From Micromonospora costi (GTDB taxonomy: Bacteria; Actinomycetota; Actinomycetes; Mycobacteriales; Micromonosporaceae), in contig NZ_RBAN01000001.1 of the NCBI RefSeq assembly GCF_003626655.1, positions 1,302,001 through 1,366,000 of the forward strand: a DNA stretch of 64,000 bases, given 5' to 3'. The notes under the pieces were generated by a model. That model did no database searches, was not told the origin of the DNA, and was given only the letters and a program-made list of their open reading frames with translations. Below are positions 1 through 9,011 of the stretch, piece after piece; the first letter of the stretch is position 1, and every line of letters starts with the position of its first letter. A program made the position numbers and the translations under genes.

Positions 1-1
1 G

Positions 2-1129
2 CACGGCTCGCTCGGCGCCTCCGGCGACCTGGCGCCGCTGGCGCACTGCGCGGTGGTGCTGCTGGGCGAGGGCTGGGTGCTCGGCCCGGCCGGCGAGCGC
101 GTCGACGCGGCCGGGGCGCTGCGCCAGGCGGGCCTGGCCCCGATCGCGCTGGCCGCCAAGGAGGGGCTGGCGCTGATCAACGGCACCGACGGCATGCTCG
201 GGATGCTGCTGCTCGCCCTGCACGACGCCGCCCACCTGTTCACGATGGCCGACGTGACCGCCGCGCTGGCCATCGAGGCGATGCTCGGGTCCGAGCGGCC
301 GTTCCTTCCCGAACTGCACGCCATCCGCCCGCACCCCGGCCAGGCCGCGTCGGCCGCGAACATCCACCGGCTGCTCCAGGACTCCCGGGTGATGGACTCG
401 CACCGCGACGACCTGGCGCACGCCGTGCAGGACGCGTACTCGATGCGCTGCGCGCCGCAGGTGGCCGGCGCCGCCCGGGACACGCTGGAGTTCGCCGCCA
501 CGGTGGCGGGCCGCGAACTGCTCTCCGTGGTCGACAACCCGGTGGTGCTGCCGGACGGCCGGGTCGAGTCGACCGGCAACTTCCACGGCGCGCCGCTCGG
601 TTTCGCGGCTGACTACCTGGCCATCGCCGCCGCCGAGGTGGGGGCGATCGCCGAGCGGCGGGTCGACCGCCTGCTGGACGTCACCCGCTCCCGGGACCTG
701 CCGGCGTTCCTGTCGCCGGACGCCGGCGTCAACTCGGGGCTGATGATCGCCCAGTACACGGCCGCCGGCATCGTCGCGGAGAACCGCCGGCTCGCGGCGC
801 CCGCCTCGGTGGACTCGCTGCCCACCAGCGGCATGCAGGAGGACCACGTCTCGATGGGCTGGGCGGCCACCAAGAAGCTGCGCACGGTGCTGGACAACCT
901 GACCAGCGTCCTCGCCGTCGAACTGCTGGCCGCCGTACGCGGGCTCCAGCTCCGCGCCCCGCTCACGCCGTCGCCGGCCGGGCGGGCCGCGGTCGAGGCG
1001 CTCGGTGGGGCCGCCGGCGAACCCGGCCCGGACGTGTTCCTCGCGCCGCTCATGGAGACCGCGCGGGAGGTGCTGCGCGGCCCAGGGCTGCGTGCGGCGA
1101 TCGAGCGGCAGATCGGCCCGCTGAGCTGA
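2..1129 (+). CDS. hutH: Histidine ammonia-lyase, C-terminal part (cut by window start)
   Basis: Deaminates L-histidine to trans-urocanate, the first step of histidine use, in the cytoplasm. The first visible codons read HGSLGASGDLAPLAH. This holds the Ala-Ser-Gly triplet that cyclises to the MIO cofactor, so the frame is open from base 2 and the true start lies before the window. About 375 residues are present of a family length near 510. The lyase signature continues with the QDAYSMRCAPQV and NFHGAPLG segments. The gene faces rdgB across a strong hairpin and is the only hut gene visible. An aromatic aminomutase or another aromatic lyase is less likely given the close match to the histidase core. 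Confidence 0.93.
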   Translation, partial: HGSLGASGDLAPLAHCAVVLLGEGWVLGPAGERVDAAGALRQAGLAPIALAAKEGLALINGTDGMLGMLLLALHDAAHLFTMADVTAALAIEAMLGSERPFLPELHAIRPHPGQAASAANIHRLLQDSRVMDSHRDDLAHAVQDAYSMRCAPQVAGAARDTLEFAATVAGRELLSVVDNPVVLPDGRVESTGNFHGAPLGFAADYLAIAAAEVGAIAERRVDRLLDVTRSRDLPAFLSPDAGVNSGLMIAQYTAAGIVAENRRLAAPASVDSLPTSGMQEDHVSMGWAATKKLRTVLDNLTSVLAVELLAAVRGLQLRAPLTPSPAGRAAVEALGGAAGEPGPDVFLAPLMETAREVLRGPGLRAAIERQIGPLS

Positions 1130-1141
1130 GCCCGCCGCCCC

Positions 1142-1172
1142 GGTGCGGCCGTCGCAGGTGGACGGCCGCACC
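1142..1172. terminator. Bidirectional terminator hairpin between hutH and rdgB
   Basis: A perfect 12-bp stem (GGTGCGGCCGTC with its complement) and a 7-base loop lie between two convergent stop codons. There is no T tract, as is common for high-GC actinomycete terminators. Confidence 0.75.
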
Positions 1173-1176
1173 CGGG

Positions 1177-1794
1177 TCAGTCTGCGGGCGGGAGGACCTT
1201 GGCGATCAGCTTGGCCAGCTCGCGCAGCGCCTTGCCACGGTGGCTGACGGCGTCCTTCTCCTCCGGCGTCAGTTCGGCGTTGGTCCGGGTCTGCCCATCA
1301 CCCATGAAGATCGGGTCGTAGCCGAAGCCGCCGTCGCCGCGCGGGGCGCGCAGCAGGCGGCCGGGCTGCCGGCCGTCGACCAGGTGCTCCTTGCCACCGG
1401 GCAGCACCAGCGCCACGGTGCAGACGAACGAGGCGGTGCGGTGCTCGTCCGGCAGGTCGGCGATCTGGTCGAGCAGCAGCTGGAGGTTGGCGTGGTCGTC
1501 GCCGTGCCTGCCGGACCAGCGGGCGCTGAACACGCCGGGCATGCCGCCCATCGCGTCCACGGCCAGACCGGAGTCGTCGGCGACGGTGGGCAGCCCCGTC
1601 CGGCGGAAGCCCTCCCGCGCCTTGATCAGCGCGTTCTCGCCGAACGTGAGGCCGGTCTCCGGCAGCTCCGGGTACTCCTCGACGTCGTCGAGACCGAGCA
1701 GGGCGATCCGGTGCGCACCGAGCGCACCGTCGAGGATCCGCTGGAGTTCCACCAGCTTCTTCTGGTTACGGGTGGCGAGCAGCACCTTGTTCAT
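1177..1794 (-). CDS. rdgB: RdgB/HAM1 non-canonical purine NTP pyrophosphatase
   Basis: Hydrolyses ITP, dITP and XTP to monophosphates, keeping deaminated purines out of nucleic acids; cytoplasmic. The protein has 205 residues, normal for the family. It starts [14 protein letters not shown], the usual HAM1 opening with the SxNxxK-like substrate loop (here TRNQKK). It carries the [14 protein letters not shown] catalytic segment, the GGFGYDPIF motif and the C-terminal SHRGKAL motif. The start ATG overlaps the rph stop (ATGA), so the pair is translationally coupled. The open frame runs further upstream, but that part is only the rph antiframe. Confidence 0.95.
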   Translation of the reverse strand: MNKVLLATRNQKKLVELQRILDGALGAHRIALLGLDDVEEYPELPETGLTFGENALIKAREGFRRTGLPTVADDSGLAVDAMGGMPGVFSARWSGRHGDDHANLQLLLDQIADLPDEHRTASFVCTVALVLPGGKEHLVDGRQPGRLLRAPRGDGGFGYDPIFMGDGQTRTNAELTPEEKDAVSHRGKALRELAKLIAKVLPPAD

Positions 1795-2516
1795 GAGAGA
1801 GCCTTCCGCTGGGCTTCGGCCAGGTCCGCGCAGCCCGCCACACCCAGGTCGAGCAGGGCGTCGAGCTGACTCCGGGGAAACACGCCGGCCTCCCCGGTGC
1901 CCTGCACCTCGACGAAGTCGCCGGTGCCGGTGCAGACCACGTTCATGTCGACCTCGGCGGCCACGTCCTCGGCGTAGCAGAGGTCCAGCCGGGCCTCCCC
2001 CTCGATGATCCCGACGCTCACCGCGGCCACCGACCGGTGCATCACGGCGGCCGGCTTGCCGGCCAGCGCCTTGCGCTCGGCGAGCCAGGTGACCGCGTCG
2101 TAAAGGGCCACGTAGGCGCCCGTGATGGCCGCCGTACGGGTGCCGCCGTCGGCCTGGAGCACGTCGCAGTCGAGCACGATCGAGTTCTCGCCGAGCGCCT
2201 TGAGGTCGACGCACGCGCGCAGGCTCCGGCCGATCAACCGGGAGATCTCATGCGTACGCCCGCCGATGCGGCCCTTGACGCTCTCCCGGTCCGAGCGGGT
2301 GTTCGTGGCCCGCGGCAGCATCGCGTACTCGGCGGTGACCCAGCCGAGGCCGGACCCCTTCCGCCAGCGGGGCACCCCCTCGGTCACGCTCGCAGTGCAG
2401 AGCACCCGGGTCGCGCCGAACTCGACGAGCACCGAGCCCTCCGGGTGGGTGCTCCAGCCCCGGGTCAGCGTCACCGGTCGGAGTTGGTCGGGCCGTCGCC
2501 CGTCGGGTCGTGCCAT
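1791..2516 (-). CDS. rph: Ribonuclease PH
   Basis: Phosphorolytic 3'-5' exoribonuclease that trims tRNA 3' ends. It has 241 residues, the usual size. The N-terminus [16 protein letters not shown] is the standard RNase PH opening. The core shows [28 protein letters not shown] and [18 protein letters not shown], the phosphate and RNA binding signatures. It heads the rph-rdgB operon. The start ATG lies six bases after a TAGGGT box and has no Shine-Dalgarno sequence, so the mRNA is probably leaderless. Confidence 0.96.
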   Translation of the reverse strand: MARPDGRRPDQLRPVTLTRGWSTHPEGSVLVEFGATRVLCTASVTEGVPRWRKGSGLGWVTAEYAMLPRATNTRSDRESVKGRIGGRTHEISRLIGRSLRACVDLKALGENSIVLDCDVLQADGGTRTAAITGAYVALYDAVTWLAERKALAGKPAAVMHRSVAAVSVGIIEGEARLDLCYAEDVAAEVDMNVVCTGTGDFVEVQGTGEAGVFPRSQLDALLDLGVAGCADLAEAQRKALS

Positions 2517-2522
2517 GCCTGC

Positions 2523-2528
2523 ACCCTA
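2523..2528 (-). promoter_or_regulatory. -10 box of leaderless rph promoter
   Basis: Read on the minus strand the box is TAGGGT, and six bases separate it from the rph ATG. No ribosome binding site lies between, so transcription should begin at or near the start codon. Confidence 0.5.
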
Positions 2529-2629
2529 TGCGGTGCCCCAGACGGGCGCGCGCGGGTGTCCCGACCCGGACGACCGGGCCGTGACCCGGCCGGCCCCGGC
2601 GCGTCAGGCGTGCAGGCCGGTTCGGCGTG

Positions 2630-3787
2630 TCAGGCCGGGGCGGGCGGGCGTACCGGTTCGGCGTCGTGCATCCGCAGGAACCCCGACACCGCGGCGGGCC
2701 AGCCGAACTCCTCCGCACGGGCCCGCGCCGCCCGGCGTCGCTCCGCCTCGGGCCGGGCCAGCAACCGCCGTACCGCCGCGGCGACGGCCTCCGCCGAGCC
2801 CTCCGCGGCCAGTCCGGCCGTACCGACCACCTCGGGCAACGCGCTGGCGGCGTTGACGACCACCGGGGTGCCGCACGCCAGCGCCTCCAGCCCGGCCAGC
2901 CCGAAGGTCTCCACGGGCCCGGGTGCGAGCACCACGTCGGCGCTGGCCAGCAACGCGGCGACGGCGAGCCGGTCGGGCAGGAAACCGGTGAAGGTGACCG
3001 GCAGCCCGGCGGCGCGGCGCCGCAGCGCCGGCCGCATCGGGCCGTCGCCGGCCATCACGAGCACCGCCGGCACGCCCGCCCGGCGCAGCGCGGCGAGCGC
3101 GTCCACGGCCAGCTCCGGGCGCTTCTCCCGGGACAGCCGGGCGCAGTGCACCAACAGCAGCTCGCCGCGGTCGGCGTACCGCTCCCGCACGGCGGGATCG
3201 GCCCGGTCGGGACCGAACGTGGCCAGGTCGACCCCGAGCGGCACCAGGTCGACGTTGCGCGCGCCGATCCGGGCGAACTCCTCGGCGGCCCACCGGGTGG
3301 TGCAGACGATCCGGTCGTACGCCCCGGCGGTGCGACCGTTGAACCGGTCGGCGAGCGGCCGGCGCAGCGCGTCCGGCACCCCCCACTGGCCGAGCAGGCC
3401 GGTCAGCGACTCGTGCGACACCATCACCGACGGCACCCCGTGCGCCCGGGCCCAGTCGCCGGTCCACCGCAGGGTGAACCGGTCGGAGACCTCCAGGCGG
3501 TCCGGCGCGAGCGTGTCGAGCAGCCGGGCGAGCCGACGCCGCGCGGTGAGCAGCCGATACCCGCCGCTGGCCGGCAGCTCCGGACCGGCCAGGGTGATCA
3601 CCCGCCCCCAGGGATGCTGCTCGTCGGCGTCGCGCCGCCCCGGTACGACCAGCACCGGCTCGTGGCCCGCCTCGCGGTAGCCCACCCCGAGCTGGTGGAG
3701 CGCGGTCCGCAGCCCGCCGGACCGCGCGGTCACGAAGTTCGCCAGCCGGACGATGCGCAGTCCCGCGGCGGGGGCCGGACCGGTCAC
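2630..3787 (-). CDS. GT4-family glycosyltransferase (mannosyltransferase-like)
   Basis: GT-B fold retaining glycosyltransferase of 385 residues. The N-domain begins LRIVRLANFVTARSGGLRTAL. The C-domain holds the sugar-nucleotide site with the E-x7-E motif in PVETFGLAGLEALACGTPVV. The GTG start overlaps the stop of the upstream glycosyltransferase by four bases (GTGA), so the two are coupled and likely act in one pathway. Actinomycete relatives beside MgtA-type enzymes are presumed to add mannose to lipid or glycolipid acceptors; the actual donor and acceptor cannot be read from sequence. The gene pair sits between two genes that are normally adjacent (Rv1339-like and rph), suggesting insertion in this lineage. 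Confidence 0.82.
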   Translation of the reverse strand: MTGPAPAAGLRIVRLANFVTARSGGLRTALHQLGVGYREAGHEPVLVVPGRRDADEQHPWGRVITLAGPELPASGGYRLLTARRRLARLLDTLAPDRLEVSDRFTLRWTGDWARAHGVPSVMVSHESLTGLLGQWGVPDALRRPLADRFNGRTAGAYDRIVCTTRWAAEEFARIGARNVDLVPLGVDLATFGPDRADPAVRERYADRGELLLVHCARLSREKRPELAVDALAALRRAGVPAVLVMAGDGPMRPALRRRAAGLPVTFTGFLPDRLAVAALLASADVVLAPGPVETFGLAGLEALACGTPVVVNAASALPEVVGTAGLAAEGSAEAVAAAVRRLLARPEAERRRAARARAEEFGWPAAVSGFLRMHDAEPVRPPAPA

Positions 3788-4932
3788 GACGCGGCGGGCA
3801 GGGTCGCGGCGGCCGCGCCGGCGCGTACCGCCTCGTAGTGCCCGATCAGCTCGTCGCCCACGGCGGACCAGCTACGCCGGCGCACGGCGGCCCGGGCGGC
3901 CCGCCCGTACGCGGTGCGGCGCTCCTCGTCCGCGCCCAGTGTGGCCACCGCGGCCGCCAGCGCGCTCCCGTCGCCGGGCGGCACCAGCAGCCCGGTCACT
4001 CCCGACTCCACGAGGTCCACCGGTCCCCCGGCGGCGGGGGCCACCACGGGGACGCCGCTGGCCAGCGCCTCCTGCACGGTCTGGCCGAAGGTCTCGTGCG
4101 GGCCGGTGTGCACGAACACGTCCAGGCTGGCGTAGAGCCGCGCCAGGTCCTCGCCGTGCTGCACCCCGAGGAAGGTGACCCGGGGCAGGGCCCGCGCCAG
4201 TTGCCTCCGGGCCGGGCCGTCGCCGACCACCACCACCCGGACGCCGGGCAGCGCCGACGCCTCCGCCAGCAGGTCGACCCGCTTCTCCGGGGCGAGGCGG
4301 CCGACGTAGCCGACCAGCAGCTCACCGTTCGGGGCGAGGCGGGCACGCAGGTCCTCGGACCGCTTCGCCGGCTGGAACCGCTCCGCGTCCACGCCGCGCC
4401 GCCACAGCCAGATCCGCTGCACCCCGTTCGCGATCAGGTCGGCGGCGGCCCGGGTGGAGGGCGCGAGGGTGCGGTCCACCGAGTTGTGGATCTCCCGCAG
4501 CCGCCGCCAGGCGGCCGTCTCACCCCAGCCGAGGCGGTAGGCGCGGGCGTACGACGCCACGTCGGTCTGGTACACGGCCACCGTGGGCAGCCCGTGCCGC
4601 ACGGCCAGCGTCGCGGCGCGGGCGCCCAGGACGAACGGGCTGGCCAGGTGGACGACGTCCGGCGCGTGCCCGAGCAGTTCCCCGGTCAGGCGGGTGGTGG
4701 TGGGCACACCGAGGCGGAACCCCTGGTACCGGGGCATCGGCACGCTCGGGATGCGCACCACCGGGTAGGGGTGCTCACCGGTCTCCTGCCGGGCGGCCGC
4801 GCCGGGCGGCGCGGGTGCGATGACCAGCGGCTCGTGGCCGCGGGCGACCAGGTGTTCGGCGGCCCGGACGACGGAGTGCGCGACGCCGTTCACGTCCGGC
4901 GGGAACGACTCGGTCACGATGGCGATCCGCAT
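3784..4932 (-). CDS. MgtA-like GDP-mannose-dependent alpha-mannosyltransferase
   Basis: GT4 glycosyltransferase of 382 residues. It starts MRIAIVTESFPPDVNGVAHS, very close to the opening of mycobacterial MgtA (Rv0557), which mannosylates a glycolipid. The glycine-rich acceptor loop PDVNGV is present. The donor site shows GRLAPEKRVDLL and the E-x7-E motif in HETFGQTVQEALASGVPVV. The ATG at 4932 is preferred over an upstream in-frame ATG because the family begins at MRIA. It is coupled to the next glycosyltransferase by a four-base overlap. Both enzymes may build a mannosylated envelope glycolipid; the substrate is inferred only from similarity. Confidence 0.84.
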   Translation of the reverse strand: MRIAIVTESFPPDVNGVAHSVVRAAEHLVARGHEPLVIAPAPPGAAARQETGEHPYPVVRIPSVPMPRYQGFRLGVPTTTRLTGELLGHAPDVVHLASPFVLGARAATLAVRHGLPTVAVYQTDVASYARAYRLGWGETAAWRRLREIHNSVDRTLAPSTRAAADLIANGVQRIWLWRRGVDAERFQPAKRSEDLRARLAPNGELLVGYVGRLAPEKRVDLLAEASALPGVRVVVVGDGPARRQLARALPRVTFLGVQHGEDLARLYASLDVFVHTGPHETFGQTVQEALASGVPVVAPAAGGPVDLVESGVTGLLVPPGDGSALAAAVATLGADEERRTAYGRAARAAVRRRSWSAVGDELIGHYEAVRAGAAAATLPAAS

Positions 4933-5034
4933 GCCCACACCGTGCGGGTGCCACGGGTGCGCGAGACGACCGGATGCTGACCGGTCGGCGAACAATACGG
5001 CAAGACCCGGTCCCTCCGGGTGCCGCCGCGGAGG

Positions 5035-5778
5035 TCAGATGTCGTAGCTCGCGCCGGCCCGGACGACCTCGAGCGGGCCGGCGTACGCGGCGGCGGCTGA
5101 CTCGACCGTGTGGGCCTCGCTGCCCCAGGCGGCCACCAGGTGGGTGAGCAGCAGGCGGCCCACGCCCGCCTTGGTCGCCGCCTCGCCCGCCTCCCGGCCG
5201 GTGAGGTGCAGGTCCGGAGGGTTCTCCACGCCGTCGAGGTAGCTGGCCTCGCAGAGGAAGACGTCCGCGTCCTGAGCGAGCCGCAGCAGCGCGTCGCAGG
5301 GGGCGGTGTCGGACGAGTAGCACAGCACCCGGCCGTCGTGCTCCAGCCGCACCCCGTACGTCTCGACGGGATGGTTGACCCGGTCGACCGTGACGGTGAG
5401 CGGGCCGATCGGGAAGGTGCCGGGTTGCAGGCCGTAGAACTGGTAGACGTCATCCATCGAGCCGTCGTCGCCGTAGGCGGCCGTGAGGCGGTCGGGCGCC
5501 CCGGACGGGGCGTACACCGGCATGGGCGGGTACGGGCCGTCGGGCGCGTACCGGCGGACCACCACGTACGTCACGGCGTCGAGGATGTGGTCGCAGTGCA
5601 GGTGGGTGAGGAGGATGGCGTCGGGCGCGTGCAGGCCCGCGTAGCGCTGGAGGCTGGACAGCGATCCCGAGCCGAAGTCGACCAGCAGCCGGAAGCCGTC
5701 GGCCTCCACCAGGTAGGCGGAGCAGGGGGCCTCCGGTCCGGGGAAACTTCCCGCGCAGCCCAGGACGGTCAGTCGCAT
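5035..5778 (-). CDS. Metallo-beta-lactamase-fold hydrolase, Rv1339-like
   Basis: Cytoplasmic metallo-hydrolase of 247 residues with the HLHCDH zinc motif at residues 59-64. Further ligands sit in NHPVE, SSDTAP and the late THLV segment, an RNase Z-like arrangement. In mycobacteria the ortholog Rv1339 lies directly before rphA and rdgB and has been described as an atypical class II cAMP phosphodiesterase. Here the same order holds apart from two intervening glycosyltransferase genes. A cyclic nucleotide phosphodiesterase role is therefore likely but inferred. The murI and rhomboid genes usually found just upstream are absent. Confidence 0.83.
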   Translation of the reverse strand: MRLTVLGCAGSFPGPEAPCSAYLVEADGFRLLVDFGSGSLSSLQRYAGLHAPDAILLTHLHCDHILDAVTYVVVRRYAPDGPYPPMPVYAPSGAPDRLTAAYGDDGSMDDVYQFYGLQPGTFPIGPLTVTVDRVNHPVETYGVRLEHDGRVLCYSSDTAPCDALLRLAQDADVFLCEASYLDGVENPPDLHLTGREAGEAATKAGVGRLLLTHLVAAWGSEAHTVESAAAAYAGPLEVVRAGASYDI

Positions 5779-5910
5779 CGAGTCGGCTCGCCGTCACGTT
5801 GCGTAGTCGCCCCGCCGGTCGCCGCTCGGCGCATGATCTCTACCGACGCGTACGCCACGCTGCGCAGCCTACGCCGGCACGCGGGGACGCAAGAATCATC
5901 CGTTGGAACT

Positions 5911-5926
5911 TGTCACCAAGGTGACA
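5911..5926. promoter_or_regulatory. Candidate operator TGTCACC-AA-GGTGACA
   Basis: A perfect inverted repeat of seven bases around a two-base centre, in a 303-base gap about 130 bases before the start of the Rv1339-like gene. The shape suits a dimeric regulator (CRP- or GntR-like), but the factor is unknown. Confidence 0.35.
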
Positions 5927-6012
5927 CCCACGGCGCGTTGTGGACGACAGGTTCCCGCGATCCGCGCCGGAACGCGTCGCCGTCGCGCTCCGTGAGGGCC
6001 CGCGACACGGAA

Positions 6013-6049
6013 CCGCCGCCCGCCGACCTGTGGAGGCGGCGGGCGGCGG
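6013..6049 (-). terminator. Terminator hairpin after cysM
   Basis: A perfect 13-bp stem of CCGCCGCCCGCCG and its complement with an 11-base loop, starting about 32 bases beyond the cysM stop. No T tract. Confidence 0.7.
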
Positions 6050-6081
6050 ACACGGACGGAACCGGCCGGACGGGCCCGGGC

Positions 6082-7414
<1,333 letters not shown>

Positions 7415-7473
7415 GATGTCGTGCTCCTTGTGTGCCTGGTGACGGGACGTGGACGGGTGCTACGGCGCGGGGA

Positions 7474-7962
7474 TCAGCGGCCGGAACACTCGTAGTCGAC
7501 CGTCGCCGGGCTCTGCCCGAACATGTAGGACTGCACGGCGTGCTGGTCCACGGCGGCGTCGACGACCCGGACCGGTTCCTCGGTCACCACGCCGTCCACG
7601 ATCCGGAAGGAACGGATCTCCTCCGTGTCGGGCTCCCGGGTGGAGATGAGCAGGTAGTGCGCGCCGGGCTCGCCGGCGAACGAGACGTCGGTGCGGGACG
7701 GGTACGCCTCGGTGGCGGTGTGCGAGTGGTAGATGACGACGGGCTCCTCGTCCCGGTCGTCCATCTCGCGCCACACCCGCAGCTGCTCCATCGAGTCGAA
7801 CTCGTAGAACGTCATGGAGCGGGCGGCGTTCTCCATCGGGATGTGCCGGGTCGGGGTGTCGCTGCCGGCGGGGCCGGCGACGACGCCGCACGCCTCGTCC
7901 GGGTGGTCCCGGCGCGCGTGGGCCACGATCGCGTCGACGATCGACCGGTCGATGCTCAGCAC
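7474..7962 (-). CDS. mec: Mec, JAMM/MPN+ metalloprotease for CysO-cysteine
   Basis: Zinc protease that releases cysteine from the CysO-cysteine adduct. It has 162 residues and a complete JAMM motif: H79-x-H81-x7-S89-x2-D92 (HSHTATEAYPSRTD), with an upstream Glu in PDEACGVV. It is the first gene of the mec-cysO-cysM run, with a 59-base gap to cysO. The GTG start lies seven bases after a TAGGCT box, so the transcript is likely leaderless. If the CysO tail here needs clipping, Mec is the obvious candidate, as JAMM proteases process the related carrier QbsE. Confidence 0.93.
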   Translation of the reverse strand: MLSIDRSIVDAIVAHARRDHPDEACGVVAGPAGSDTPTRHIPMENAARSMTFYEFDSMEQLRVWREMDDRDEEPVVIYHSHTATEAYPSRTDVSFAGEPGAHYLLISTREPDTEEIRSFRIVDGVVTEEPVRVVDAAVDQHAVQSYMFGQSPATVDYECSGR

Positions 7963-7969
7963 GCGCTCA

Positions 7970-7975
7970 AGCCTA
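7970..7975 (-). promoter_or_regulatory. -10 box of leaderless mec promoter
   Basis: TAGGCT on the minus strand, seven bases before the GTG start, with no Shine-Dalgarno sequence between. Confidence 0.55.
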
Positions 7976-8010
7976 ACGCCTGGCCGGCCCGGGCGGCGAA
8001 GTGGCGGCGG

Positions 8011-8517
8011 TCACGCCCCGTCGATCAGGGCGTTGAGCAGGGACTCCTGGAGATAGCCGAGATATGCGTAGACCGACAGTTGGAACACCCGGCTGGAGGT
8101 CGGATCCTCGGCGACCGCCTCGTCGAGCTCCTCGCCGAGGTCGGTCCCGTCCTTGATCTCCAGCCGGACGCCCATCGCGAGCCGGGCGTCGTTCAACGCC
8201 CGCAGCCACGCCTCGGCCGCCTCGGCGTCCAGCCGCACCTCGCCGCCGGCCTCACCGGGCAGCGCGGCGAGGATGGCGCCCGCCTGGTCGATCTTCGCGG
8301 TCTTGAGGTCGCCCTCGGTGTAGCGGCGGAACTCGGCGGTGCTCCTCGGGTCGTCCGGGTAGACCTCGGGGAAGAGCCGGCCCACCACCGGGTCGGAGTG
8401 GTCGAAGCCGTCGGTGAGCAGGCCCACCACCTCGGAGGCGACCTTGCGCAGGACCCGCACCTCGTCGACGGCGAACGTGGCCACGTAGCGGCCACTCTGC
8501 CGGTGGAACATGCTCAC
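8011..8517 (-). CDS. DUF2017 protein (Rv1332-like)
   Basis: Protein of 168 residues, all-helical in appearance, with no signal peptide or membrane segment. It begins MSMFHRQSGRYVATFAVDEVRVLRK and ends with VYAYLGYLQESLLNAL. It matches the actinobacterial DUF2017 family, whose member Rv1332 sits directly after clpS in mycobacteria, the same arrangement as here. Function is unknown; a link to ClpS-dependent degradation is only suggested by position. The GTG start at 8517 has a GGGA seven bases upstream; an ATG two codons later is the alternative. Confidence 0.85.
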   Translation of the reverse strand: MSMFHRQSGRYVATFAVDEVRVLRKVASEVVGLLTDGFDHSDPVVGRLFPEVYPDDPRSTAEFRRYTEGDLKTAKIDQAGAILAALPGEAGGEVRLDAEAAEAWLRALNDARLAMGVRLEIKDGTDLGEELDEAVAEDPTSSRVFQLSVYAYLGYLQESLLNALIDGA

Positions 8518-8572
8518 GGCGCCATCCCTGTTCGCGACTGCGGGGCTCGCAACACCGGCTCACTCCTCGCGC

Positions 8573-8872
8573 TCACGACCGGTCCACCGTCGCCCACAGC
8601 CCGTACGCGTGCAGCTGCGACGCGTCGTGTTCCATCCGCTCCCGCGCGCCTGTGGAGACGACGGCGCGGCCCTTGTGGTGTACGTCCAGCATCAGCTTCT
8701 CGGCCTTCTCCCTGCTGTAGCCGAAGAGCTTCTGGAAGACCCACGTCACGTACGTCATGAGGTTGACGGGGTCGTCCCAGACGATCGTCACCCACTGCCG
8801 GTCCGAGACCGGCACCTCTTCGGTGTCCGGCGTCTCGACCGGTGCAACCTGCGGAGCCGCCATGCCCCCCAT
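8573..8872 (-). CDS. clpS: ClpS adaptor protein
   Basis: ATP-dependent Clp protease adaptor that presents N-degron substrates to ClpC or ClpA. It has 99 residues. The ClpS fold is clear from [43 protein letters not shown] and the closing [16 protein letters not shown]. The D-D-P and H-x-x-G positions of the N-end-residue pocket are present. Two ATGs (8872 and 8863) are possible; the first has GGTGG at a workable distance, while the GGGGGG before the second is too close to serve it. The DUF2017 gene follows. Confidence 0.94.
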   Translation of the reverse strand: MGGMAAPQVAPVETPDTEEVPVSDRQWVTIVWDDPVNLMTYVTWVFQKLFGYSREKAEKLMLDVHHKGRAVVSTGARERMEHDASQLHAYGLWATVDRS

Positions 8873-9011
8873 CGTGCCACCGGTTTCCCGGAACCGAGGA
8901 ACCGGAACGCCGGTCCGGCGTGGATCACCGTCGGCGGGCGGCCCCGACCCGCCGTTGCCGCGCCCGAGGGGTGGGCGGGCGGGCTCGGGGGGCCGGGGGG
9001 CGCGGACGCCG

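Larger units (their letters stand above)
5779..6081. other. Intergenic region upstream of the Rv1339-like gene
   Basis: About 300 bases without a gene. It contains the cysM terminator (6013-6049) and a 7-2-7 dyad (5911-5926). No convincing small ORF or RNA gene was seen. Confidence 0.5.

Noticed and set aside
2037..3680. Long plus-strand open frame (547 codons) opposite rph and a glycosyltransferase
   Set aside because: The product is Arg/Ser/Ala-rich without domains; it is the antisense shadow of two well supported genes in GC-rich DNA.
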